Position numbers and translations under genes: made by a program. The notes under the pieces were generated by a model that was given only the letters and a program-made list of their open reading frames with translations, made no database searches and had not been told where the DNA came from. 64,000 nt of DNA from assembly GCF_000265295.1 (NCBI RefSeq), contig NC_018002.1, forward strand, positions 434,001 to 498,000, in the 5' to 3' direction. Positions 45,935 to 54,305 of the stretch are shown here, in pieces (within the stretch, counting starts at the first letter, position 1; every line of letters begins with the position of its first letter). The stretch is from Sulfurospirillum barnesii SES-3. GTDB taxonomy: Bacteria; Campylobacterota; Campylobacteria; Campylobacterales; Sulfurospirillaceae.

Positions 45935-46924
45935 ATGACAAAGTTTCTTAAAGTGATGGCAGCGGCAACGCTTCTCGTCTCTTCTGCAATCGCAGCGGAG
46001 TATACCATTAAGCTTACACACGTGGTAAGTCCAAATACCCCAAAAGGAAAAGGTGCTGATTTCTTTGCAAAAAGAGTGGGCGAACTTACAGGCGGTAAAG
46101 TTGAAGTCATTGTATTTCCAAACTCTCAACTTTACGGTGATGGCGAAGAGATGAAAGCACTTAAACTGGGGAATGCACATATTGCGATGCCTAGCTTTTC
46201 TAAGTTTACAAGCCTTGTTCCTGAGATGCAACTGTTTGACCTTCCGTTTATTTTTAGAGACAAAGACCATCTTTACAAAGTCTTAGATGGAGAAGTCGGT
46301 CAAATTTTAAAAGATAAAGTAACCGCTAAGGGCTTTGTGGCATTAGACTATTGGGATGCAGGTTTCAAACACCTCTCTTCAAATAAAAAAGCGATTCTTC
46401 TTCCTGAAGATGCAGCGGGTCAAAAATTTAGAATTATGAGTTCACATGTGCTTGAAGCACAGTTTAAAGCGGTGGGTGGAAATCCTCAAGTTTTACCATT
46501 TTCAGAAGTCTACTCAGCCCTTCAACAAGGCGTTGTGGATGGTGCAGAAAATCCTCTCTCAAACTTCTACACCAAAAAGTTTAACGAAGTTCAAACAGAC
46601 TTAACCCTTTCAAATCACGGCTATTTAGGCTATTTAGTCATTATGAGTGAGAGCTTTTGGAAAAAATTTCCAAACGATTTAAAACCAATGGTACTTCAAG
46701 CGATGAAAGAAGCCACCGTATTTGAGCGAGAAGAGGCTGCACGTGATGATGACGATATGCTCGCAAAAATCAATGAGTACGCTAAAGCTTCTGGCAATCT
46801 TAAAGTACATACCCTAACACCAGAGCAAAAAGCGGCATGGCAAAAAGCGATGGAAGCAATTTATCCACAGTTTTACAAAGTGGTTGGTGAAGACTTAATT
46901 AAAAAAGTTCAAGCGGTTAAATAA
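45935..46924 (+). CDS. dctP: C4-dicarboxylate TRAP binding protein DctP
   Basis: Periplasmic binding protein, 329 residues. Signal peptide KVMAAATLLVSSAIAAEY. The mature protein has LTHVVSPNTPKGKGADFFAKRVGELTGGKVEV and FPNSQLYGDGEEMKALKLGNAHIAMPSFSKF, and GQKFRIMSSHVLEAQFKAVGGNPQVLPFSEVYSALQQGVVDGAENP (shown as patterns: G-x-K-F-R-I with the ligand arginine, and Q-G-V-V-D-G-x-E-N-P). This fits the DctP group that binds succinate, fumarate and malate. First gene of dctPQM. Confidence 0.92.
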   Translation: MTKFLKVMAAATLLVSSAIAAEYTIKLTHVVSPNTPKGKGADFFAKRVGELTGGKVEVIVFPNSQLYGDGEEMKALKLGNAHIAMPSFSKFTSLVPEMQLFDLPFIFRDKDHLYKVLDGEVGQILKDKVTAKGFVALDYWDAGFKHLSSNKKAILLPEDAAGQKFRIMSSHVLEAQFKAVGGNPQVLPFSEVYSALQQGVVDGAENPLSNFYTKKFNEVQTDLTLSNHGYLGYLVIMSESFWKKFPNDLKPMVLQAMKEATVFEREEAARDDDDMLAKINEYAKASGNLKVHTLTPEQKAAWQKAMEAIYPQFYKVVGEDLIKKVQAVK

Positions 46925-46935
46925 ACAGGTGAGCC

Positions 46936-46965
46936 AAAGACTCTTTGTTTAAACAAAGAGTCTTT
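46936..46965 (+). terminator. Perfect palindromic hairpin between dctP and dctQ
   Basis: 15+15 bases: AAAGACTCTTTGTTT and its exact complement, followed by TAGGG and 14 bases downstream of the dctP stop. As for the other TRAP operon, it likely lowers permease expression or stabilises the dctP message. Confidence 0.65.
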
Positions 46966-47014
46966 TAGGGCTTTAGAGCATTACATGTAAAAATACAATG
47001 AAGAAGAAGAAACG

Positions 47015-47578
47015 ATGAGAAAGTATTTTACAATCCTCGATTTAGGGGTTATGGCAATCAATAAAAATATTGCTGTCTTTGGTATCGCCTTGGGTGTTAT
47101 TTTGGCGTTTACAAACGTAGTTTTGCGCTACTTTTTTGAGATGAGTCTTACCTGGGCAGGTGAGCTTACCAACTATTTATTTATGTGGTCAGCCCTTTTT
47201 GGTGCTGCGTATGGTTTCAAAAAAGGCGTGCATATTTCCGTCACCATGCTTTTAGAAAAGTTACCTCCTATGATGGCAAAAGTCATTTTAATGGGAGCCC
47301 ATCTGTTTAGTTGTTTGTATTTGGGCTTAATGGCGTATTTGGGCTATGAGCTTACCTTGATGATGATAGATTTTGGTGAAATGAGCATTGATCTTCGTAT
47401 TCCGATGTGGATTCCCCATCTTGTACTTCCTTTTGCTTTTATTGGCGCTTCTTTTCGTGCAGGTGAAAAAATATTTGAAGTCGCAGAAATGAACGCAAAC
47501 AATGTTGTGGTAAACCATGAATTAGAAGCCATCAAAGATTCATTAGAGATAAGAGGAGTTAAAGATGTTAATGCTTAG
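47015..47578 (+). CDS. dctQ: C4-dicarboxylate TRAP small permease DctQ
   Basis: 187 residues, four hydrophobic segments. Family signs are TNVVLRYFFEMSLTWAGELTNYLFMWSALFGAAYGFKKGVHISV (pattern W-A-x-E...F-x-W-x...G-A-A...H). Overlaps dctM by 14 bases. It follows dctP after a 90-base gap with a large hairpin. Confidence 0.9.
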   Translation: MRKYFTILDLGVMAINKNIAVFGIALGVILAFTNVVLRYFFEMSLTWAGELTNYLFMWSALFGAAYGFKKGVHISVTMLLEKLPPMMAKVILMGAHLFSCLYLGLMAYLGYELTLMMIDFGEMSIDLRIPMWIPHLVLPFAFIGASFRAGEKIFEVAEMNANNVVVNHELEAIKDSLEIRGVKDVNA

Positions 47579-48848
47579 TCTATTTGGATTGCTCTTCTTA
47601 TTGATGTTTTTAGGCGTTCCTGTTTCCGTCTCTTTGGGCTCAAGTACGCTTATAACCGCTTATTTGTTCACCGATATGGATTTGATGGGCATTACCTCTC
47701 ATGTTTTTGATGGTCTTAATAAATACACGCTTATGGCGATTCCTATGTTTATTTTAGCAGGCTCTTTTCTCTCAAAAGGTGGAGCAGCGCATCGTATTAT
47801 TGATTTTGCAAAGTCTATTGTAGGACACCTTCCTGGTGGTCTTCCTATCTCAGCTATTTTTGCATCGATGATTTTTGCAGCTGTGAGTGGAAGTTCACCA
47901 GCAACCGTTGCTGCCATTGGCTCGGTGATGTTTTCCGCTATTAAAGAAGCGGGCTATCCTAGAGGCTACGCCATTGGTACGATTGCAACGTCAGGAAGTT
48001 TGGGCATTTTGATTCCACCTTCGATTGTTTTTATCGTTTATGGTGTTACGGCGGATCTTTCCATTGGAAAGCTGTTTATGGCGGGTGTTGTGCCAGGATT
48101 GTTGTTAGGCTTTATGCTTATGGCGCTTACCTATGTGGGTGCAGTTCGTTTAGGGTTTAAACGAGAAGAGCCCGCTCCTTTTAAAGTACGTTTGAAAAAA
48201 TTTAAAGATGCTTTTTGGGCACTTATGCTCATTGTTTTGGTTATTGGTGGAATTTACGGTGGTCTTTTTACCCCAACAGAAGCAGGAGCTGCCAGTGCGG
48301 TGTATGCTTTTTTTGTCTCCGTGTTTGTCTATAAAGATTTAAAACTTAAAGATGTTTATCCTATTATCTTAGAATCCGCACTCACCAGTGCGATGATTTT
48401 CTTTATTATTGCCAATGCGATGATCTTTGCACACTTCTTAACCGATGAAACCATTCCGCAACAAATCACAAAAATGATTATAGATGCGAATGTTGGACCT
48501 GTTATGTTCCTTGTCATTGTCAATATTTTGTTGCTCTTAATGGGACAGTTTATGGAACCTAGCTCGGTTGTTATGATTACCGTGCCTCTTTTATTGCCAT
48601 TGGTGATTGCCCTAGGAATTGATCCGATTCATTTTGGTGTTATTATGGTTGTCAACATGGAAATTGGTATGATAACCCCACCCGTTGGACTCAACCTCTT
48701 CGTAGCGGCGGGTATGACAGGGCTAAGCCTTAAAGAAGTTGTTGTGGCGGCACTTCCTTGGGTGGCAGTATTGTTCGTAGGGCTTCTTCTTATTACGTAT
48801 ATTCCTATCATCTCCTTGTGGTTACCACAGCTGATGTTTGGCGTATAA
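47565..48848 (+). CDS. dctM: C4-dicarboxylate TRAP large permease DctM
   Basis: 427 residues, about twelve hydrophobic segments, DctM type: FLGVPVSVSLGSSTLI, AIPMFILAGSFLSKGGAA, SSPATVAAIGSVMF, GSLGILIPPSIVFIVYGV, TPTEAGAASAVYAFFVS, MGQFMEPSSVVMITVPLLLP and ITPPVGLNLFVAAGM. Third gene of dctPQM. Ends at a strong terminator. Confidence 0.94.
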   Translation: MLMLSLFGLLFLLMFLGVPVSVSLGSSTLITAYLFTDMDLMGITSHVFDGLNKYTLMAIPMFILAGSFLSKGGAAHRIIDFAKSIVGHLPGGLPISAIFASMIFAAVSGSSPATVAAIGSVMFSAIKEAGYPRGYAIGTIATSGSLGILIPPSIVFIVYGVTADLSIGKLFMAGVVPGLLLGFMLMALTYVGAVRLGFKREEPAPFKVRLKKFKDAFWALMLIVLVIGGIYGGLFTPTEAGAASAVYAFFVSVFVYKDLKLKDVYPIILESALTSAMIFFIIANAMIFAHFLTDETIPQQITKMIIDANVGPVMFLVIVNILLLLMGQFMEPSSVVMITVPLLLPLVIALGIDPIHFGVIMVVNMEIGMITPPVGLNLFVAAGMTGLSLKEVVVAALPWVAVLFVGLLLITYIPIISLWLPQLMFGV

Positions 48849-48862
48849 TCTTTACATGTAAA

Positions 48863-48907
48863 CCCAAAGAAGGTGTCTTCGCCTTCTTTGGGCTCATGTG
48901 TTTTTTT
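48863..48907 (+). terminator. Terminator of dctPQM
   Basis: An 11-bp stem, CCCAAAGAAGG and its complement, loop TGTCTTCG, with a seven-T run 13 bases after it. A TACATGTA copy lies directly upstream, at 48853-48860. Confidence 0.75.
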
Positions 48908-48958
48908 GATGCCCTCTTGTGCTATAATTCTCACATATTCCTTGAAAAAGGCTTCTAA

Positions 48959-49252
48959 ATGATGACAAAAACATATATTTTAGATTTTTTAGCTTCCCAC
49001 AAAATTGAACTTGCACAAAAATATGGTGTGAGAAAAATTGGTTTATTTGGCAGTTATGCAAGAGATGAGCAACGTGAAGACAGTGATATAGATATTGCAG
49101 TGGAAATAGAAAGCAATAACAAATTTAGAAGTTTCTTTAGTTTAAAATATTTTTTGGAGGATGCGTTTCGTAAGAAAATTGATTTGGGTATTGAAAGTGC
49201 TTTAAAACCTATGGCAAAAAAATATATTGATAAAGAAATCTTATATGCCTAA
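48959..49252 (+). CDS. mntA: MNT-domain nucleotidyltransferase, MntA antitoxin
   Basis: 97 residues. KIGLFGSYARDEQREDSDIDIAVEI has the GS-x10-D-x-D polymerase-beta-type signature of minimal nucleotidyltransferases. MntA antitoxins add AMP to the tyrosine of the paired HepT toxin. The HepT gene follows and overlaps by 8 bases, but it carries a frameshift, so the antitoxin may be without a working partner. Confidence 0.88.
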   Translation: MMTKTYILDFLASHKIELAQKYGVRKIGLFGSYARDEQREDSDIDIAVEIESNNKFRSFFSLKYFLEDAFRKKIDLGIESALKPMAKKYIDKEILYA

Positions 49253-49579
49253 AAGAGACAATGAACTCTACTTACAAGATATTATAGAATCCGCAAATGC
49301 CATTAAACTCTATACAGCCGATATTGATTTCACACTCTTTTGTAACGATAGAAAAACTTATAGTGCTACCATAAAGAATATATCATTATTGGTGAAGCTA
49401 TTACCCAACTCCTTGATGTATTAGAAGAAGAAAAACCAGACTATCCATGGAGAATGGTCAAAGACTTCAGAAATTTTATTGTGCATGAATATTTTGGAGT
49501 TGATGCAAAAATTGTTTGGGATTTAACAAAATTAGAATTAGACACACTACTGCAGTGTATACAAACGCTTAAACCATAA
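49245..49579 (+). pseudogene. HepT-like (HEPN) toxin, frameshifted
   Basis: Starts ATG 49245 inside mntA. After RKTYSATIK the frame breaks near 49375-49380: adding one G (AAGGAATAT instead of AAGAATAT) restores EYIIIGEAITQLLDVLEEEKPD and then WRMVKDFRNFIVHEYFGVD with the RNFIVHEY motif, an R-x4-H-x-Y HEPN RNase site, to the stop at 49577. Either a loss-of-function allele or an error in a two-base homopolymer. Confidence 0.8.
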
Positions 49580-49753
49580 GCACGACACAAATGTAATTAT
49601 CTTAAATACATTTCGTGTTACATGCAAGGAAATCTTACGTACCATATTTCTTCAAAAAACGAAAATAAGAAGTGTATAAAACCTTTTATCTCTAAGCTTT
49701 GAATGACGATAGTACCCTTACATGTAAACAAGAAAGCATTAAAAAGTTAACGC
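49580..49753. other. Intergenic stretch between convergent MNT/HepT pairs
   Basis: 174 bases. It contains an imperfect hairpin (ACACAAATGTA with TACATTTCGTGT at about 49586-49616) and a near-copy (TTACATGCAA) plus one true copy (49719-49726) of the dispersed palindrome. No coding frame seen. Confidence 0.45.
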
Positions 49754-50134
49754 TTAGCCCTCGTGTGTAACATCAGCAATAATGCGATTAAGTATCTCCA
49801 AAAGAGGGATGATGTCATTTTGGCAAACATCATAAACGGCTTCAGCATCCAAATCAAAATAGTGATGCGTAAGAATATCTCTCATCCCCTTGATAGCTTT
49901 CCAGTTAATCTCAGGATAGTTTATAAGCAAAGAGTGATGTGTGAGTTTATCAATATGTTTAAGACTCTCACCAATGGCAATGAGTTGCATACAAAACGCA
50001 TCAAGTTTTTCTAACCCTTCATCACTTGTAAGAAAATAATCCAAACTCGGAATTTTTGAGAATCGGTACAAAATTTTTTCTGCTGCATTTGCCGTTTGTT
50101 TTAGTGTTTCTAGCACTAAAAGAGTATTAGACAT
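49754..50134 (-). CDS. hepT: HepT-like toxin (HEPN, DUF86)
   Basis: 126 residues, helical. MRDILTHHYFDLD carries the R-x4-H-x-Y RNase motif of HEPN toxins and the tyrosine that MntA modifies. Its start overlaps the end of the second mntA by 8 bases, so this pair is intact. It is a different subtype from the pair at 48959-49579. Confidence 0.88.
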   Translation of the reverse strand: MSNTLLVLETLKQTANAAEKILYRFSKIPSLDYFLTSDEGLEKLDAFCMQLIAIGESLKHIDKLTHHSLLINYPEINWKAIKGMRDILTHHYFDLDAEAVYDVCQNDIIPLLEILNRIIADVTHEG

Positions 50135-50417
50135 AAATGGCTTCTTTTGTAATTTGTTCTTTCAAAAAAGGATTCATCGTATCTCTTAATCGAATGACAT
50201 CTACGGGTATTTTAAATGTTTCTTGTAATTCTTGACGAATCGCACAGAGTGTTAAGAGGTTTGGTTTATCTAATTGTACAATGACGTCAATATCACTCTC
50301 TTTCGTTGTTGTACCTTTAGCATAACTACCAAATAAACCAATTTTAGTGACAGAATATTTTTGATAAAATTCATCTTTATGGGTTTGCAAAAAAGACAAA
50401 ATATCTTCACGACGCAT
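50127..50417 (-). CDS. mntA: MNT-domain nucleotidyltransferase, MntA antitoxin (second pair)
   Basis: 96 residues. IGLFGSYAKGTTTKESDIDVIVQ has the GS-x10-D-x-D signature, and the full frame is intact. First gene of a two-gene unit with the HepT at 49754-50134. Related to the one at 48959 in layout but with a different C-terminus. Confidence 0.88.
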   Translation of the reverse strand: MRREDILSFLQTHKDEFYQKYSVTKIGLFGSYAKGTTTKESDIDVIVQLDKPNLLTLCAIRQELQETFKIPVDVIRLRDTMNPFLKEQITKEAIYV

Positions 50418-50493
50418 AATGTGCCTCCTTTAAAGTGATTTGTTTACATTATAACACATTCAGTATCCCTTACATGTAAAGAAAAAAGTCCTA

Positions 50494-50520
50494 AAAAGTT
50501 AAAAGTTTAGCCCTGACCCC
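50494..50520. repeat. REP-like sequence, left of porin 1
   Basis: AAAAGTTAAAAGTTT then AGCCCTGACCCC. The last 12 bases are found inverted at 52084-52095 on the other side of porin 1. Sequences with TCAGG and C-rich ends of this type accompany REP-associated tyrosine transposases in other bacteria (recalled, not searched). Confidence 0.5.
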
Positions 50521-50632
50521 AAAGAAGATGTTACAAAGTGACCTCAAAGAGGCTTTTTCTTTAAAAATTTATTGTAATTTATTTTTTTTTGTGATAGACT
50601 TTGTTCGCTTTCAAAAAATTCAAGGAGACAAT

Positions 50633-52018
50633 ATGAAATTAGCTAAACTTAGCTTGGCGGCTATGGTAGTTGCAGGTCTTGCATCTAGCTCTTTTGCGGC
50701 AGATACATTGGCTGACGCATTCAAAAACGGAAAAGTATCAGGTGAAATTAAAGCATGGTATTTTGACAAAACAGTTGAAAATACTGATGCTGCAAAAGAT
50801 AAAGAGAATAATGCAAACATTGCAAACTTTGGTTTAACCCTAGGTTTTGTCACTGACAGCTTGTATGGTTTCTATGCAGGTGCAACATTCCAAGGAAGTG
50901 CTACACCATTTATCGACAACGATGCTGAAGGTAAAAATACAGCAAAAGATGGTAAAGCAGATACTGCAAACTTTGGAACAACCAATGCCGCATCAGGTGC
51001 AGTGCTTTCTGAAGCATACTTAGGATACAAATTGGGAAAAACCGATGTTAAAGTAGGTCGCCAATTTATCTCTACTCCATTGGTAAACGGTTCTGGTTCA
51101 CGTTTCTTTAAAGAGTCATTTGAGGGTGCAGTCCTTGTGAACACAGACCTTCCTCAAACAACTGTATTTGCAGGTTATGCAGGTAAATTTCAAGGTAGAA
51201 CAAGTGCCGTTTCTGGTGATGGCTTAGGTGATGCACCAAGCTTTCATAAAAAAGCAGTTTACGCAGGTTTAAAAAATGCCCTAACTGGCAAATCAGCTAC
51301 TGATTATACATCACGTGATGGTGGTTATACTGCAGGTGCTATTAATAAATCTATTAGCAACCTAACATTAACAGGTCAATACCTATTTGTTGACAATGCA
51401 CATGATACTGATGGTGTTGATGTCTATTACACAGAGGCAAACTATGTACTTCCTATGAGTGGCTTTAAATTAGGATTTGATGCAACCTTTAGAGGGTCTC
51501 ACACACGTGATGATTTAGACGCCTTAAATGCAAGCGGTCATATGTTCTCAGGTCGTGTATCTCTTAGCGGTCTTGCAGGCTTTGGTGCATCATTTGCAGC
51601 AGCAACAACCAGCAGTGACCACGTTCTCTTAGGTGCAGGTAATGGTCCAACAACCTATACCGCAACTATGATTGCAGGTGCAGCAACTCCAACTGCAGCG
51701 GCAAATACAGATTCTTACCTTTTCCAAGTTACCTATGATTTCTCAAAAGTAGGTGTTGCAGGTCTTACCGCTGTTGCACAATACGGATGGACAGAACAAG
51801 GAACTCAACCTAAACTTGATCTTGAGACAGGTAATTCAAGTAAAGTTAAAGGTACAGACCGTACAACGTATGCAGCAGGTGTAACCTATGCTGTTCCTGC
51901 ACTTAAAGGTTTAACAACTTCATTGCAATATGAAGTTCAAGAAGCTGATAGTAAAACAGCAGGTACAAAGACTGTTGATACTGACGAAATGTGGTTTAAA
52001 GCGTCTTACAAATTCTAA
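50633..52018 (+). CDS. Outer-membrane porin 1 (Campylobacterota Opr/OprD-like)
   Basis: 461 residues from ATG 50633 (CAAGGAG ahead; the longer frame to 50528 crosses the repeat). Signal peptide KLAKLSLAAMVVAGLASSSFAAD. The mature protein is rich in beta-type alternation with GEIKAWYF, YKLGKTDVKVGRQFISTPLVNGSGSR and a final W-F-K-A-S-Y-K-F strand ending in phenylalanine, as for outer-membrane proteins. Substrate is unknown. Closely related to the broken porin at 52934-54150; the first 35 bases are identical. Confidence 0.85.
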   Translation: MKLAKLSLAAMVVAGLASSSFAADTLADAFKNGKVSGEIKAWYFDKTVENTDAAKDKENNANIANFGLTLGFVTDSLYGFYAGATFQGSATPFIDNDAEGKNTAKDGKADTANFGTTNAASGAVLSEAYLGYKLGKTDVKVGRQFISTPLVNGSGSRFFKESFEGAVLVNTDLPQTTVFAGYAGKFQGRTSAVSGDGLGDAPSFHKKAVYAGLKNALTGKSATDYTSRDGGYTAGAINKSISNLTLTGQYLFVDNAHDTDGVDVYYTEANYVLPMSGFKLGFDATFRGSHTRDDLDALNASGHMFSGRVSLSGLAGFGASFAAATTSSDHVLLGAGNGPTTYTATMIAGAATPTAAANTDSYLFQVTYDFSKVGVAGLTAVAQYGWTEQGTQPKLDLETGNSSKVKGTDRTTYAAGVTYAVPALKGLTTSLQYEVQEADSKTAGTKTVDTDEMWFKASYKF

Positions 52019-52040
52019 TTTGTACGATTCTTAAATCTTA

Positions 52041-52070
52041 AGAGGGTGGCACTCGCCACTCTCTTTTTTC
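52041..52070 (+). terminator. Terminator of porin 1
   Basis: A 10-bp stem (AGAGGGTGGC / GCCACTCTCT, one G-T pair) with loop ACTC and a six-T run. Confidence 0.8.
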
Positions 52071-52083
52071 TTCCACCCAAAAA

Positions 52084-52110
52084 GGGGTCAGGGCTTGACT
52101 TTACACTTTT
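52084..52110. repeat. REP-like sequence, right of porin 1 (inverted)
   Basis: GGGGTCAGGGCT then TGACTTTACACTTTT, the inverse of the left copy at 50494-50520 over 12 exact bases and with similar flanks. Confidence 0.5.
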
Positions 52111-52172
52111 GGCTTTTTTATACTAAATTAAGTCTTTATTTAATACCATCATTATTAAGGTTAAAGGAGGAA

Positions 52173-52457
52173 ATGATGCATTTAAGTCAAGATATTAAAC
52201 CTATCAGCTATCTGAAATCAAATACAGCTCAAGTTGTCAGTAGTGCCACTGAGACACAAAGAGCTATTTATATTACACAAAATGGTGAAGCTAAAGTGGT
52301 TATTCAAGATATAAAATCATTTGAAAATACTCAAAATACACTCACGCTTCTTAAATTAATTGTTCAAAGTGAAAATGAGATAAATGAAAATAAAGTGATA
52401 GAACAAGAGAATATGTTTCAAAATCTTGAAGAAAAACTTTTTCATGAAAACCTATAA
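52173..52457 (+). CDS. Phd/YefM-type antitoxin
   Basis: 94 residues from ATG 52173 (AAAGGAGG directly ahead; longer frame rejected). SQDIKPISYLKSNTAQVVSSATETQRAIYITQNGEAKVVIQ (pattern P-x-S-x-x-K..A.....I T-Q-N-G-x-A-x-V-V) is the Phd/YefM DNA-binding and dimer domain, and the C-terminus is a helix that would bind the toxin. Overlaps the toxin gene by 14 bases. Confidence 0.88.
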   Translation: MMHLSQDIKPISYLKSNTAQVVSSATETQRAIYITQNGEAKVVIQDIKSFENTQNTLTLLKLIVQSENEINENKVIEQENMFQNLEEKLFHENL

Positions 52458-52767
52458 TGTCTACTGGACACAGAGTTCACAAAGTGATTTGGAATATATC
52501 ATTGAGTATCTAAAGCGTGATAGTGTATCGCTTGCGAAAAAGATGTTTTTAGAAATCAAAGAAGCTTGCGATGCGTTGTATGTTTTTCCAGAACGAAAAA
52601 GAGTTGTACCAGAGTTACATTCCATAGGTATCATCCATTATCGAGAAATTATTTATAAACGATGGCGCATTGTCTTTAAAATAGAACAAACTTCTGTTTA
52701 TGTTGTACTGATAGCAGATAGTAGTAGAAATTTTGAAGATTTGCTTTTACAACGCCTTCTTAAATAG
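52444..52767 (+). CDS. RelE/ParE-type toxin
   Basis: 107 residues from ATG 52444; a slightly longer frame starts at 52426. YNVYWTQSSQSDLEYIIEYL, ACDALYVFPERKRVVPEL, HYREIIYKRWRIVFKIEQTSVYVVLIADSSRNFEDLLLQRL, given as pattern, match the ParE/RelE fold (R-x-x-x-x...W-R-I-V-F-x-I...). Cognate of the antitoxin just upstream. Confidence 0.88.
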   Translation: MKTYNVYWTQSSQSDLEYIIEYLKRDSVSLAKKMFLEIKEACDALYVFPERKRVVPELHSIGIIHYREIIYKRWRIVFKIEQTSVYVVLIADSSRNFEDLLLQRLLK

Positions 52768-52861
52768 TTTTTAGAAAATTAAACAGGACTTTACTTTACG
52801 CTTTTTACAGATGTTAAAGTCAATACCCTAATAGAAGACTATTTTTTCACCATTACTTTAT

Positions 52862-52875
52862 TTGACTTTAGTCAA
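52862..52875 (+). promoter_or_regulatory. Palindrome TTGACT-TT-AGTCAA in the porin 2 promoter
   Basis: A perfect 6+2+6 inverted repeat ending eight bases before a TATACT (52884-52889) that looks like the -10 box. It covers the -35 region, where a repressor or activator could bind. The sequence resembles Crp/Fnr half-sites in part only. Confidence 0.4.
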
Positions 52876-52933
52876 TTTTTTTGTATACTTCTCTTCGTAA
52901 CCAAACGGTAACACACATTTTTAAGGAGAAAAT

Positions 52934-54150
52934 ATGAAATTAGCTAAACTTAGCTTGGCGGCTATGATGGTTGCTGGACTTGCATCCAGTTCTTTTGCGG
53001 CGGACACTTTGGCAGACGCATTTAAAAATGGTAAAGTAAAAGGCGAGATTAAAGCGTATTACTTTAGTGGTGATGATGGCGATAGCAGAGAAGACATGTT
53101 TACAACAGGTCTTATGTTAAATTATAAAACAGATACATTGTATGGTTTGGTGCAAACTTTACTTTCCAAGGTAGTTCGTCTCCATTTTCAGACAATGATG
53201 GTGAAGCAAGATACCAAGGTAGCATGTATGGACCAGGTGCAGTTCTCTCAGAAGCATACCTTTCATACACAATGGGTAAAACCACTGCAATGGCAGGTCG
53301 TATGTTCTTAAGCACTCCACTTGTAAGTGGTAGCGGTTCTCGTGTTGTTAAAGAAGCGTTTGAAGGTGTTGCAGTTATTAACACTGACCTTCCTGATACA
53401 ACATTGATTGCTGGTTATGTTCAAAAGTTTCAAGCAAGAACGGCTGGTGCTGACCATGATGCTCCTAAATTTACACGTGCATTTAAAACAGGTTCAGATG
53501 TTGCAAGTGGTGTAGAAGTAGATGATGGTGCTTATACATTAGCGGTTATTAATAAATCAATTACTGGCTTAACTTTAACAGCAGCGTATGCTAATGTGGT
53601 CGATATTATTCAGGTTGCATATGCAGAGGCTGATTATGAGGGCAAAGCAGGAGCATTTACCTATGGTTTAGCAGCACAATACTACTACAACAATGTTGAT
53701 AGTGATTTTACAACAGATGATAATAATAACTTGTGGGGTGTAAAAGCAAGTATTGGTTATGATGCATTTGGTGCATATGTAGCATACTCAAAAGTTAATG
53801 ACAAAGACAATGGTCTTGGTGGTGTTGTTTCTGGTTTAGGAAATGGTGCTGACCTTGCTTATACTGCTTCACCAATTAATTCAAACAGCTATAATAATGA
53901 TACTGAAGCGTATAAAATTGGCGCAACGTATGCAATTATGAAAAACGCAAATGTTGGCGTAAGCTACACAGTCAATGAGATTGACTCAGCTGCATCAAAT
54001 GCAGACAAATTTGCATTTGCGGCTGTTGAAGCAGACTATGCATTTGAAGGTGCTCTTAAAGGCCTTAGCACAACTGTTATTTATGAAGATGGCAGTAAAG
54101 ATGCAAGTGGTACAGATGAATTGTGGGTAAAACTTAACTACAAATTCTAA
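52934..54150 (+). pseudogene. Outer-membrane porin 2, frameshifted
   Basis: Start ATG 52934 with AAGGAG ahead, signal peptide almost identical to porin 1. The frame breaks at about 53144-53149: adding one T to GGTTTGG restores LYGFGANFTFQGSSSPFSDND, then joins the second frame from MYGPGAVLSEAYLSY to the stop at 54150 (DELWVKLNYKF). About 405 residues when joined. The break is in a run of T, so it may be natural phase variation, decay or a read error. Confidence 0.82.
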
Positions 54151-54166
54151 TTCTCCCTTTCGTAAC

Positions 54167-54196
54167 AACCTCGCCTTTGGGCGGGGTTTCTTTTTT
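54167..54196 (+). terminator. Terminator of porin 2
   Basis: A 9-bp stem AACCTCGCC / GGCGGGGTT (one G-T pair) with loop TTTG, then TCTTTTTT. Confidence 0.85.
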
Positions 54197-54305
54197 ACAC
54201 GTTTTTCTCTTCCTGCTCATTTTTTATACATCTTCTCTTTCGTATGAGATTCGATCTTAAGTAACTTTTTAGTACCATATTCGCTATCTATCCTAAGGAG
54301 TTTAC

